The notes beneath the pieces were generated by a model that worked only from the letters and a program-made list of their open reading frames with translations, had not been told where the DNA came from and did not search any database. A stretch of 64,000 nt of DNA from Streptomyces sp. Je 1-332. GTDB lineage: Bacteria; Actinomycetota; Actinomycetes; Streptomycetales; Streptomycetaceae. Location of the stretch: assembly GCF_040730185.1 (NCBI RefSeq), contig NZ_CP160402.1:620001-684000 (forward strand), in the 5' to 3' direction. The translations under genes were made by a program, and so were the position numbers. Shown here one piece after another: positions 50,367 to 57,901 of the stretch. How positions within the stretch are numbered: the first letter of the stretch is position 1; each line of letters begins with the position of its first letter.

Positions 50367-52721
50367 GTGCGTGTAAGCGGGGGTGGCCTGCTGGGCCGGG
50401 CCGAGGATCTGTCGGGACTCCGTCGTCTGCTGGCCCAGAGCAGGCTGGTGACGGTGACGGGCGGCGCGGGCGTCGGCAAGAGCGTCCTCGCGGCGCACGC
50501 CGCGGCGGCGGTGGCCGGCCAGCTGCCGGACGGCGTGGTCGTCGTGCGGTGGTGGGACGGCGGCCTCACGCAGGGCCACTCGGTGGCGCGGGCGGTGGCC
50601 GCGGCGATGGACGGGGAGGCGGCCGGGGAGGCGGCCGGGGAGGCGGCCGGGGAGATGGCCGGGGAGATGGCCGGGGAGATGGCCGGGGGTGAGAACGGCG
50701 CGTCCGTGGCCGGAGGCGGGCGAGGCGGGGGTGAGCGACGCGGCCACGAGCAGGACGGCGGCGAGCGAGGCGGGGGTGGGCAGGACGGCGGCCGACCGCA
50801 CGACGGCGATCGGGACGGCGGGTGGCCACACGGAGGCGAACGGGACGGCAGCTGGCCACACGAAAGCGAGCGAGGCAGCGGCTGGCCACATGAAAGCGAA
50901 CGGGACGGCGGCAGGCCACGCGAAGGCGAGCCAGGCGGTGGCAGGCGAAACAGCAACGAGCAGAACGGCGACGGACCACTCGGAGGGGGGCGGGGCAGCC
51001 GCGGGTCGCTCCGCGACGAGCACAGCGGCTCTGGTGAGGCGGAGCTTGTTGCGCGGCTTCGGAATCGCCGGGTCCTGGTTCTTCTCGATGACTTCGATCC
51101 CGTACGCGACGAGTGCGTACGCCTGGTGCAGTCGCTGCTGCTGGAGGCGCCGGGCGTGCGCGTGCTCGCGGCGGGGCGGCAACCACTGGGCCTCGGGCAG
51201 GAGTTGGTGCATCACCTCAGGCCTCTCGCGGTCGTCGCCCCGGGGGCGGAGGAGGAGCCGGGGCCCGCGGTGGAGCTGTTCATGGAGCGGGCGCGCGGCA
51301 CACGGCTCCGGGCGGACGCAGCGCCCCTCCCTTCGCCCCCGGCACCCGACGAAGCCGAACTGCGCGCCGTCAGCGACATCTGCGCGCGGCTGGAAGGCGT
51401 ACCGCTCGCGGTGGAGCTCGCCGCCGCGCAGACCGCCCTGCATCCGCCCGCGCAGCTCGCCCGGATGCTGCGGCCCGCCCAGGGGTGGCTCGGCAAACCG
51501 GGGGCGCCCTTGCGGCGACACCGGTCCCTACGGGCCGCTGTGGGCGCGAGTTACGCGCTCTGCGGGCAGGCCGAGCGCAGCGTCTGGGCGCGGCTCAGCG
51601 TCTTCGCGGGCGAGTTCGACGAGGACGCCGCCGTCCACGTGTGCGCGGGCGGCGGGCTCGCCCCCGAGCAGGTGGCGTCCTGCCTCGCGCGGCTCGTCCT
51701 GGCTTCGGTGCTGGAACCCGTACGGGACCCCGGCGGCGTGCTGCAGCCCCGCTACCGGCTGCCGGCGGCGGCCCGCGAGTTCGGCGCCGAACGCCTCGAA
51801 TCCGTGGGCGAGTCCGGCACGGCGGCCACCCGCCACCTCGCCTGGTACCGCGCCGTCGCCTCGACCGCCCACGAGTTGTGGAGCACCGGACGGCACGACC
51901 GGGCGACCCTCCTGCTGCGCGACGAGGAGCCCGACCTGCGGGCAGCGCTGGAGCGGGCAGCACTGGAGCCGCCCCGGCACACCGCCGACCGGAGTACGAG
52001 CGCGGATACGACCTCCGCGGGTACGACCGCCCTCGGCATGGTCGTGGACCTGTGGTTCTGGTGGGCAGTGTGCGGACACGCCACCGAGGGGCGTCAGCAT
52101 CTGCGGCGGCTGCTGCCGCTCGGCCGCGCGGACGGCCCGCGCTACGGGCAGGCCCTGTGGCTCGCGGGCTGGCTCGCGGCGTGCGACGGCGCGCCGGAGG
52201 CCGAGGAACTTCTCGGTCAGGCCTGGCGCGTTGCCGTTCTCGCCGGTGACGACGCGACCATCGGCAGGGTCGCCCACGTACTGGGCCTCATCGCGCTGCG
52301 CGGCGGTGAGACGGAACGCGCCATCGAGTATCTGCGGGAAGCCGCCCACACCGTCCCCGCCCACGCCCACCACGGCCCGTCCGCCGCGGTCAGCTGGGCC
52401 GGGCTCGCCGTGGCGCAGGCCCGCGTCCGCCCGGCCGACGCGCTGCGCAGTGTCCGCCGCGCGTCGGCCGGGACGCAGACGCGGCACGACATATGGACGC
52501 GCTCCGTGACGCAGTACGCGCTCGCCCTCGTCGAGTACCTGCGCGGTCGGCGCAGCCGGGCCTGGCGCCGCGCACACAAGGCGCTCGCCGGGGTCGTCTC
52601 CGTGGCCGGGCCGCCCGGCGCCGCCTCGGTCCATCAGCTGATCACCGCGATCGAGCACGGGCCCGCGCTCGGCGGGATCGAGTGGCCGCCTCCGTGCGGG
52701 TGGAATCCACCGGGGACTTGA
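50367..52721 (+). CDS. STAND/NB-ARC ATPase (AfsR-like, no DNA-binding domain) with repetitive insert
   Basis: 784 residues from GTG 50367, chosen for GGAAGG seven bases upstream. Walker A GGAGVGKS is at 32-39, but Walker B (RRVLVLLDDFD) comes only at about 234-244. The gap is filled by a low-complexity insert: six tetrapeptides GE(A/M)(A) at 83-106 and eight decapeptides at 128-207. The remaining STAND features are LAAGRQPLGL, CARLEGVPLAVELAAAQTA and the winged-helix-like RLSVFAGEFDEDAAVHVCAG, then TPR-like helices to the C-terminus. There is no LuxR or SARP DNA-binding domain, so it is a signalling ATPase with unknown output. Partners are not evident. Confidence 0.78.
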   Translation: MRVSGGGLLGRAEDLSGLRRLLAQSRLVTVTGGAGVGKSVLAAHAAAAVAGQLPDGVVVVRWWDGGLTQGHSVARAVAAAMDGEAAGEAAGEAAGEMAGEMAGEMAGGENGASVAGGGRGGGERRGHEQDGGERGGGGQDGGRPHDGDRDGGWPHGGERDGSWPHESERGSGWPHESERDGGRPREGEPGGGRRNSNEQNGDGPLGGGRGSRGSLRDEHSGSGEAELVARLRNRRVLVLLDDFDPVRDECVRLVQSLLLEAPGVRVLAAGRQPLGLGQELVHHLRPLAVVAPGAEEEPGPAVELFMERARGTRLRADAAPLPSPPAPDEAELRAVSDICARLEGVPLAVELAAAQTALHPPAQLARMLRPAQGWLGKPGAPLRRHRSLRAAVGASYALCGQAERSVWARLSVFAGEFDEDAAVHVCAGGGLAPEQVASCLARLVLASVLEPVRDPGGVLQPRYRLPAAAREFGAERLESVGESGTAATRHLAWYRAVASTAHELWSTGRHDRATLLLRDEEPDLRAALERAALEPPRHTADRSTSADTTSAGTTALGMVVDLWFWWAVCGHATEGRQHLRRLLPLGRADGPRYGQALWLAGWLAACDGAPEAEELLGQAWRVAVLAGDDATIGRVAHVLGLIALRGGETERAIEYLREAAHTVPAHAHHGPSAAVSWAGLAVAQARVRPADALRSVRRASAGTQTRHDIWTRSVTQYALALVEYLRGRRSRAWRRAHKALAGVVSVAGPPGAASVHQLITAIEHGPALGGIEWPPPCGWNPPGT
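50613..50684. repeat. Six tandem 12-bp units in the STAND ATPase gene
   Basis: Three copies of GGGGAGGCGGCC (50613-50648) are followed by three of GGGGAGATGGCC (50649-50684), all in frame, encoding GEAA x3 then GEMA x3. The two sub-blocks show stepwise expansion from one ancestral unit. Confidence 0.95.
50748..50987. repeat. Eight tandem 30-bp units encoding decapeptides
   Basis: Eight in-frame 30-bp units run from 50748 to 50987. The decapeptide consensus is roughly (E/D)(R/Q)DGGWPH(E/G)(S/G); clear members are ERDGSWPHES, ERGSGWPHES, DRDGGWPHGG and GQDGGRPHDG. End units are more diverged (EPGGGRRNSN, EQNGDGPLGG). The insert is Gly/Arg/His-rich and predicted disordered. Confidence 0.9.
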
Positions 52722-52826
52722 GGCACTCGGGTCAACATGCACGAAAGAGGCCCAACCACCTGATTCGTTCATCTTCCCGCGGTCTACACATGGTTCGACC
52801 CGGAAGCGAACGAACGGAGCGAGCGT

Positions 52827-53252
52827 GTGAATCGGTTGAAGCTGAAGTACGCGTCGGTGAAGTACACGTCAGTGGCGGGTATCGCGGCCCTCGCCGTGCT
52901 GGCGGGCCCGGCGGTGCCCGGCGCCGGCGCCGTGAGCCCGCATTCCTCGCACGCACCCGGAAAGGCGGTGACCGCCCCACGTCCGACCCTGACCGCGAAG
53001 TCGACCGTGGCAAGCGTGCGTGCGTGGCAGAACTTCTACGTCTACGGAGTCGGCCGCAACATGCGGCCCGGCACCCGCGTCACTCTGCAGCAGAAGCAGG
53101 GCAAGCGTTGGGTGTCGCTGCCCGCGTCGGTGTACACCGCGCGCAACGGCGCGTACAAGATGCGGGTCAAGCTCGGCCTCAAGGGCCGCAACTCCCTGCG
53201 CATCGTCGGGGGCCGCGCCATCTCGAACGTCGTCTACGTGAAGGTGCGCTGA
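52827..53252 (+). CDS. Small secreted Ig-like beta-sandwich protein
   Basis: A 141-residue protein starting at GTG, with GGAG seven bases upstream. The N-terminal LKYTSV-type leader plus SVAGIAALAVLAGPAVPGAG is a signal peptide. The mature domain is beta-rich: ASVRAWQNFYVYGVGRNM, GTRVTLQQKQGKRWVSLPAS, GAYKMRVKLGLKGRNSLRIV, ending VVYVKVR. It looks like a single Ig-like or fibronectin-like module as found in actinomycete cell-surface proteins. Function unknown. Confidence 0.72.
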   Translation: MNRLKLKYASVKYTSVAGIAALAVLAGPAVPGAGAVSPHSSHAPGKAVTAPRPTLTAKSTVASVRAWQNFYVYGVGRNMRPGTRVTLQQKQGKRWVSLPASVYTARNGAYKMRVKLGLKGRNSLRIVGGRAISNVVYVKVR

Positions 53253-53569
53253 GCCCGTAAACCCCCGGACGAGCACGAGGTGGGCCCGGTCCTCCTCGGC
53301 GCGAGCGTGAGCACGCCGCCCTCTTACGTCATCGAGCCGACCTCTTACGTCATGGACAGGACGGCCGGATGCAGCGCGGATCCGCTTGCCGAGACCCTGC
53401 TCGCCGTGCCTGTGGTGTGGGCACAACGCGAGCGAGGTCGCGGCAAACCGAGGCGCCTGCGGCGTCCCGAGTACGTCACCCGGACGCGCCGCGAGGGTGG
53501 CCGCCCTCGCCCGATATCCGGACGTAATGTCCCCTTCACCCCCACCCCCAGGCGAAGGAGATTTCCTAC
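53253..53569. other. 317-bp non-coding region with paired CCTCTTACGTCAT repeats
   Basis: No supported gene. CCTCTTACGTCAT occurs at 53320-53332 and 53341-53353, a spacing of 21 bp (two helical turns), and related TACGTCA and GACGTAA words occur near 53470 and 53520. This is likely the control region of the downstream two-gene unit. A GAAGGAG ribosome site lies just before the GTG at 53570. Confidence 0.5.
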
Positions 53570-54154
53570 GTGCGCGCCCACCGGACCCCCCGGATCCCCC
53601 CGCGGCTCCTCCCCCGCCTCGTCGTCCTCTTCCTCCTCCCCCTGCTCACCACCCTCAGCGGCACCCTGATCGCCCCGGGCCATGCCCACGCGGACGTGCC
53701 CGCGCGGCACGCGCCGGCCGTCACCAGCCTGCATGCCCCGCCGCCCGCTCCCGAAGAGCCGTGCACCAGTAAGGACGCCGCGGTCTGCCTCATCCGGCAG
53801 ATGACTCCGGAGGAGCGTGAGCAGGCACGTGAGGTGCGGCTGCGCTACCACCAGCTCCTGGACACGATGGAGCGCGTCGCGGACCGTATGCATGAGGAAG
53901 GCCGCTCCGACGAGGAGATCGCCCGCGTCCTCGTCGACATGCGCAACGAGGCCAAGGACATCACCCGCGCCGGGATGACCCCCGAGGCGGTACAGGCCCT
54001 GGAGGAGCGGAACATGAAGAAGTACGGCAATCCGCTCGGCCCGACCGCGGACCAGCAGTTCGCCAAGTACGGCAGCTGGGCCAAGGTGATCGAGGCGTCC
54101 ACCCGCACCAGCGCCGCCGTCGACCAGGAACTCGGCATCCCGCCGCGCGCCTGA
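53570..54154 (+). CDS. Secreted helical protein, possible effector of a two-gene pair
   Basis: A 194-residue protein starting at GTG with GAAGGAG upstream. RLLPRLVVLFLLPLLTTLSG is the signal core, with likely cleavage after AHA near residue 41. The mature part has one Cys pair (CTSKDAAVC) and long helices (MTPEEREQAREVRLRYHQLL, DTMERVADRMHEEGRSDEEI). It ends with KYGNPLGPTADQQFAKYGSW, AKVIEASTRTS, a compact tail that resembles C-terminal segments of some secreted toxins (impression only). The next gene starts 5 bases after its stop, so the two are co-transcribed. Confidence 0.65.
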   Translation: MRAHRTPRIPPRLLPRLVVLFLLPLLTTLSGTLIAPGHAHADVPARHAPAVTSLHAPPPAPEEPCTSKDAAVCLIRQMTPEEREQAREVRLRYHQLLDTMERVADRMHEEGRSDEEIARVLVDMRNEAKDITRAGMTPEAVQALEERNMKKYGNPLGPTADQQFAKYGSWAKVIEASTRTSAAVDQELGIPPRA

Positions 54155-54159
54155 CGTCC

Positions 54160-54609
54160 ATGCTGCTCAAGGACTACGACCAGCACGGCCGTACGTGGGC
54201 CCTCGACCCCCGCACGGGGCTCCTGTCGCCCGCGTCCGGCCGCTGCCACGGTTTCGTCCACGCGGGCGGGGAGGCGGCAGCGGCGCTGTACGCGGACCCC
54301 GCCGACGAGGAGCCGGTTCTCTGGCTCCAGTACGGCCGACGCCGCTGGAACTGCGACACGGTGGCAGCCCATCAGGCCACCCGCCCGGACGGCACCCGCC
54401 GCTTCACCGTCGAGGACACGCGGGGCACGGTCCTCCTCGAACTCCTCTACCCCGCACCGGATACCGGCCCCTTCGACCCGACGTACGACTGGGTGGACGC
54501 GGAGGCGGACGACTTCTTCCTCTGGGTGGCGGGCCGCCTGACGGACGGAGACGCAGCGTCGGATACCACACTCCTGACGCACTTCCGGGCTGGTTTCCTC
54601 CCAGCCTGA
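54160..54609 (+). CDS. Cytoplasmic hypothetical protein, partner of the secreted protein upstream
   Basis: A 149-residue protein with no signal peptide and an acidic C-terminal half (YDWVDAEADDFFLWVAGRLT). Beta-rich segments include TWALDPRTGLLSPASGRCHG and VLWLQYGRRRWNCDTVAAHQ. The size, acidity, lack of export signal and immediate placement after a secreted-protein gene fit an immunity protein, but no family was recognised. Alternatives are a regulator or an unrelated co-transcribed gene. Confidence 0.6.
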   Translation: MLLKDYDQHGRTWALDPRTGLLSPASGRCHGFVHAGGEAAAALYADPADEEPVLWLQYGRRRWNCDTVAAHQATRPDGTRRFTVEDTRGTVLLELLYPAPDTGPFDPTYDWVDAEADDFFLWVAGRLTDGDAASDTTLLTHFRAGFLPA

Positions 54610-54732
54610 GGTCACAAGTAGCCTTTCCGAGCGATGAGTTGAGGCCTCCCCCGGAGTCTTCACTCACACAAGGAGAAACCGAACAAGACCGGGCCGCGCA
54701 CAAGGTTCGCGACCCCCACCCGGAGGTACACC

Positions 54733-54924
54733 ATGTGCGCCCACCAGCCCCCGTGCCCGCTCGTCGCGAGCCCCGACCACCTCGCGGCCCGGACCGTCTC
54801 CGCCCATCCCGAACAGGGCTGGAGCCTGCTGTGCAACGGCACGATCGTCTTCGACGACACCGGCGAACTGCTGCCGGACGGCCGGGTGGTGGGCGTGGCC
54901 AGGACGCCGGCGATGGCGGCCTGA
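54733..54924 (+). CDS. DUF5999 family protein
   Basis: A 63-residue protein with GGAGG eight bases upstream. The sequence MCAHQPPCPLVAS, then HPEQGWSLLCNGTIVFDDTG and ELLPDGRVV, is the DUF5999 pattern, a short actinomycete-specific family in which CxHxxxC near the N-terminus resembles a metal-binding knuckle. Function is unknown. It stands alone between the pair upstream and the TetR gene. Confidence 0.8.
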   Translation: MCAHQPPCPLVASPDHLAARTVSAHPEQGWSLLCNGTIVFDDTGELLPDGRVVGVARTPAMAA

Positions 54925-54970
54925 GAGCACGGGGCCGACACGCGCGACCCGACACGCGCAAGGGGTCGCC

Positions 54971-55582
54971 TTACGGGGCGATCGCACCCAGCAACGCCCT
55001 CGCGCACAGGTCTCGTACCTGCGCGCGAGGCAGCAGCTCAGGCTCCTCCAGCCACTCCAGACAGACGGTCACCATGAAGGCGAGCCAGCCGCGCACGGCC
55101 AGGCGCAGAGCGGGGGCGTCGTGGGGGGTGGCAGCCGTCTCGGGGTCGGCGGCCAGTGCTTGCAGGATCTGGTCCTCGTGGGCCGCGAGGCCTTCGCGGT
55201 AGATCCTGCGGACCGTGGCGTCGCCCGTCTCCTCCGCCCGGTGGAAGGCGCGGAAGCCCTCGGCGTGCGACTCGACATACGCGAGGAACGTCTCAAGGCC
55301 CGTGCCGATCTGGTCGCGGACCGGGACTCCGGGCACCGCCGCCGTCAGGCGCAGCATCCGCCGGCTCTCGCGCTGCACCACGGCGGCGAAGAAGTCGCTC
55401 TTCGTCGGGAAATAGTGGTACAGCAGGCCGCGTGAGACGCCCGCGATCTCCGCCACCCGCTCGACCCACACGTCGTCGTACGGATTCTGGGCGAAGAGCC
55501 GTGCCCCTGCCTGGAGCAGCTGCTCCCTGCGCTCCTCGGTGCTGAGTCTGCGGCGCGTGCGCTCCTGCGGGTTCGCGGCCAT
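54971..55582 (-). CDS. TetR-family regulator divergent from the P450
   Basis: A 203-residue TetR protein. The HTH is at about residues 20-62: LLQAGARLFAQNPYDDVWVE and IAGVSRGLLYHYFPTKSDFF. The C-terminal helical domain contains AEGFRAFHRAEETGDATVRR. Its start is 100 bp from the divergent P450 gene, and the gap holds an 8-bp inverted repeat GGATTCAA..TTGAATCC. By analogy with the TetR-type Bm3R1, which represses P450 BM3, a fatty acid or similar hydrophobic inducer is a reasonable guess. Confidence 0.85.
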   Translation of the reverse strand: MAANPQERTRRRLSTEERREQLLQAGARLFAQNPYDDVWVERVAEIAGVSRGLLYHYFPTKSDFFAAVVQRESRRMLRLTAAVPGVPVRDQIGTGLETFLAYVESHAEGFRAFHRAEETGDATVRRIYREGLAAHEDQILQALAADPETAATPHDAPALRLAVRGWLAFMVTVCLEWLEEPELLPRAQVRDLCARALLGAIAP

Positions 55583-55602
55583 GGGAGCACCTTACTTGAC
55601 GT

Positions 55603-55644
55603 GGATTCAACAGCGGGCCCAGACTGGAACACCTTATTGAATCC
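55603..55644. promoter_or_regulatory. Inverted repeat GGATTCAA..TTGAATCC in the TetR/P450 promoter region
   Basis: Arms at 55603-55610 and 55637-55644 with a 26-bp spacer; the flanks also match as ACG(T/C)GGATTCAA. A TTGACG hexamer at 55596-55601 could be the -35 of the P450 gene. The spacing would suit two dimers, or one dimer at each half, of the TetR protein. Confidence 0.5.
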
Positions 55645-55691
55645 GCGTACAACAGGCTCAACGGGTCTGCGGCTCAAGGGAGATGGCACAC

Positions 55692-57167
55692 ATGGCTCAG
55701 GTGTCGCAGACATCGCAGGTGGCGGAGGGTCCCGAAACTCCCCCCAAGGGCTTTCGCAGCGCCGAGCTCGGGTGGCCCCGCCTCGATCTCATCCCGCACC
55801 CGCCGCGCCGCCTGCCGCTGGTGGGCGACATCCTGGGCGCCAACGTCCGCACGCCGGTGCAGGATTCGATGCGCATCGGCAGCGGGCTCGGTCCCATCTT
55901 CCGCCGCAAGGCGTTCGGCAAGGAGATCGTCTTCGTCTGGGGCGCCGGACTCGCGGCCGAGCTTGCCGACGAGTCGCGGTTCGCCAAGCATGTGGGCCTG
56001 GGCGTCGCCAACCTGCGGCCGGTGGCCGGTGACGGCCTGTTCACGGCGTACAACCACGAACCCAACTGGCAGCTCGCGCACGACATACTCGCCCCCGGCT
56101 TCAGCCGGGACGCGATGGCCGGTTACCACCCGCTGATGCTGGACGTGGCCCGGCAGTTGACCGCCCGCTGGGACCAGAGGGAGGAAGCGGGGCAGCCCGT
56201 CGACGTGCCCGGCGACATGACGAAGCTGACCCTGGAGACGATCGCCCGCACCGGTTTCGGGCACGACTTCGGCTCCTTCGAGCGGACCAAACCGCACCCC
56301 TTCGTGTCGGCCATGGTCGGCACGCTCTCCTACGCCCAGCGCCGCAACGTCGTGCCGCCCGCGCTCGCCCCGCTGCTGCTGCGCGGCGCGACCCGGCGCA
56401 ACGCCGCCGACATGGCCTACCTCAACCGCACCGTCGACGACGTGGTCGCGGCCCGCCGCGCCGCTCCGGGCCCCGGCGACGGTGATCTGCTCGACCGGAT
56501 GCTGGAGGTCGCCCACCCCGACACCGGCGAGCGGCTCTCCGCCGAGAACATCCGCCGCCAGGTCATCACGTTCCTGGTCGCGGGGCACGAGACGACCTCG
56601 GGCGCCCTGTCGTTCGCGCTGCACTATCTCGCGCGCTCCCCCGAAGTCCTGGCCCGCGCCCAGGCGGAGGTCGACGAGGTCTGGGGGGACGCGCGGGAGC
56701 CCGCGTACGAGCAGGTCGCCAAGCTCCGCTATCTGCGGCGCGTCCTGGACGAGTCGCTGCGGCTGTGGCCGACCGCGCCCGGCTTCTCGCGCCAGGCCCT
56801 GCACGACACGACGCTCGGCGGTGCGCACCCGATGCGCGAGGGGGCCTGGGCGCTCGTCCTCGCCACGCTGCTGCACCGCGATCCCGCGGCGTGGGGCGAG
56901 CGTCCCGAGGAGTTCGACCCCGACCGGTTCGCCCCTTCGGCGGTACGCGCGCGACCCGCCCACGTCTTCAAGCCGTTCGGCACGGGCGCGCGGGCCTGTA
57001 TCGGCCGTCAGTTCGCGCTGCACGAGGCGACCTTGGTGCTCGGGCTGCTCCTGCGCCGTTACGACCTGCACGCCGACCCCGGCTACCGTCTGCGGGTCGT
57101 CGAGCGTCTCACCCTCATGCCGGAAGGCCTCACGCTGCGGCTCACCCGCCGCGCCAGGGCGGCGTAG
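55692..57167 (+). CDS. Cytochrome P450, CYP102-like heme domain without reductase
   Basis: 491 residues from ATG 55692, chosen because GGGAG lies nine bases upstream; an ATG nine bases earlier touches it. The I-helix motif AGHETTSG is at about 297-304, then DESLRLWPTAPGFSRQALHD (ExxR) and the heme loop FKPFGTGARACIGRQFALHE with Cys about 436. LHEATLVLGLLLRRYDLHAD and LTLMPEGLTLRL also match the CYP102 (P450 BM3) heme domain closely. The FMN/FAD reductase fused in BM3 is absent here and no ferredoxin gene adjoins, so an unlinked redox partner is required. A fatty acid hydroxylase role is likely. Confidence 0.9.
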   Translation: MAQVSQTSQVAEGPETPPKGFRSAELGWPRLDLIPHPPRRLPLVGDILGANVRTPVQDSMRIGSGLGPIFRRKAFGKEIVFVWGAGLAAELADESRFAKHVGLGVANLRPVAGDGLFTAYNHEPNWQLAHDILAPGFSRDAMAGYHPLMLDVARQLTARWDQREEAGQPVDVPGDMTKLTLETIARTGFGHDFGSFERTKPHPFVSAMVGTLSYAQRRNVVPPALAPLLLRGATRRNAADMAYLNRTVDDVVAARRAAPGPGDGDLLDRMLEVAHPDTGERLSAENIRRQVITFLVAGHETTSGALSFALHYLARSPEVLARAQAEVDEVWGDAREPAYEQVAKLRYLRRVLDESLRLWPTAPGFSRQALHDTTLGGAHPMREGAWALVLATLLHRDPAAWGERPEEFDPDRFAPSAVRARPAHVFKPFGTGARACIGRQFALHEATLVLGLLLRRYDLHADPGYRLRVVERLTLMPEGLTLRLTRRARAA

Positions 57168-57256
57168 AGCTCGATTGTCAGACCCGTGCGCAAGAGTGGA
57201 GGGTCCACCGGTGCGAGCCGCCGGTCCTTTCGGTCCCGCGCAGAGGAGCTCTCGAC

Positions 57257-57619
57257 ATGACCAGCACGCCGACCCCGGAACTGGCCGCAGCCCAGGCCTG
57301 CTTGCGGCTGCTGCACACCGCACGTGCCGCCCTGTCCGGTCCCTCACCGGCCGCGGCGGCCTCGCTCCTCGCCGGACCCATGGCGGAGGCCGACGAGGCG
57401 CTGCGCCGCGCGGGCCTGACGGGCAACGAGGCCGAGCTCCTGAACAGGATCTACGACCTGGAGCCCGACCGCCCCGATCCCCGGACGTGCCCCGCTTCGG
57501 CCGGTCAGGCCAGTACGGCTGATTCGGCGAGTTCGGCCGGTTCAGCTAGTTCGGTTCCGCAGGCTTCGCGGACTCCACAGGCTCCGCGGGGCCCCTCGAC
57601 TCCTTGGGCTTCCAGGTGA
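57257..57619 (+). CDS. Small helical hypothetical protein with low-complexity tail
   Basis: A 120-residue protein from ATG 57257 with AGAGGAG eight bases upstream. Residues 8-75 look helical (ELAAAQACLRLLHTARAALS, GPMAEADEALRRAGLTGNEA). The C-terminal 45 residues are Ser/Ala/Pro-rich and low in complexity. The tail overlaps the 3' end of the next gene on the opposite strand by 74 bp. It follows the P450 gene by 89 bp and may be co-transcribed. Unrecognised family. Confidence 0.55.
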   Translation: MTSTPTPELAAAQACLRLLHTARAALSGPSPAAAASLLAGPMAEADEALRRAGLTGNEAELLNRIYDLEPDRPDPRTCPASAGQASTADSASSAGSASSVPQASRTPQAPRGPSTPWASR

Positions 57620-57836
57620 ACTTGTCGCCGCCCACCCAGCGCACCAGATCCGGGTCGTCCACGTCGTGTACGACGACACCCGCCTGAGCGGCCACCTCCA
57701 GGACGTCGACGAGTTCCCTGGCCTCGCCGACCACCTCGCCGTCGAGCTCCACGATGCGGAAGGGCGGTCGGCCGGGGTTGACGCCAAGGACCGTGATCCG
57801 AGGCTTCGCCATATAGAGGTACGCGCTTTCGGTCAT
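57546..57836 (-). CDS. Small hypothetical protein with divergent tail
   Basis: 96 residues from ATG 57836 (MTESAYLYMAKPRITVLGVN); the Met at residue 9 is an alternative start. A compact beta-alpha core runs ITVLGVNPGRPPFRIVELDG, VVGEARELVDVLEVAAQAG, VVVHDVDDPDLVRWVGGDKF. It recalls other short Streptomyces hypotheticals; no family name can be given. The last 18 residues are Pro/Glu-rich and lie antisense to the low-complexity tail of the plus-strand gene. Confidence 0.6.
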   Translation of the reverse strand: MTESAYLYMAKPRITVLGVNPGRPPFRIVELDGEVVGEARELVDVLEVAAQAGVVVHDVDDPDLVRWVGGDKFTWKPKESRGPAEPVESAKPAEPN

Positions 57837-57901
57837 GTCTGGAGGCTTCCACGCTCCGGCTCCATCATGACCATCACGACCTGCCCGTTCGGCCGCTCGG
57901 G

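Noticed and set aside
50748..50987. 30-bp tandem units considered as a CRISPR array
   Set aside because: Units are directly adjacent with no unique spacers, are in frame within a coding region, and no cas genes are nearby.
50689..52509. Second long plus-strand frame through the STAND ATPase repeats
   Set aside because: The 12- and 30-bp periods are multiples of three, which keeps several frames open. Only the frame starting at 50367 carries Walker and STAND motifs.
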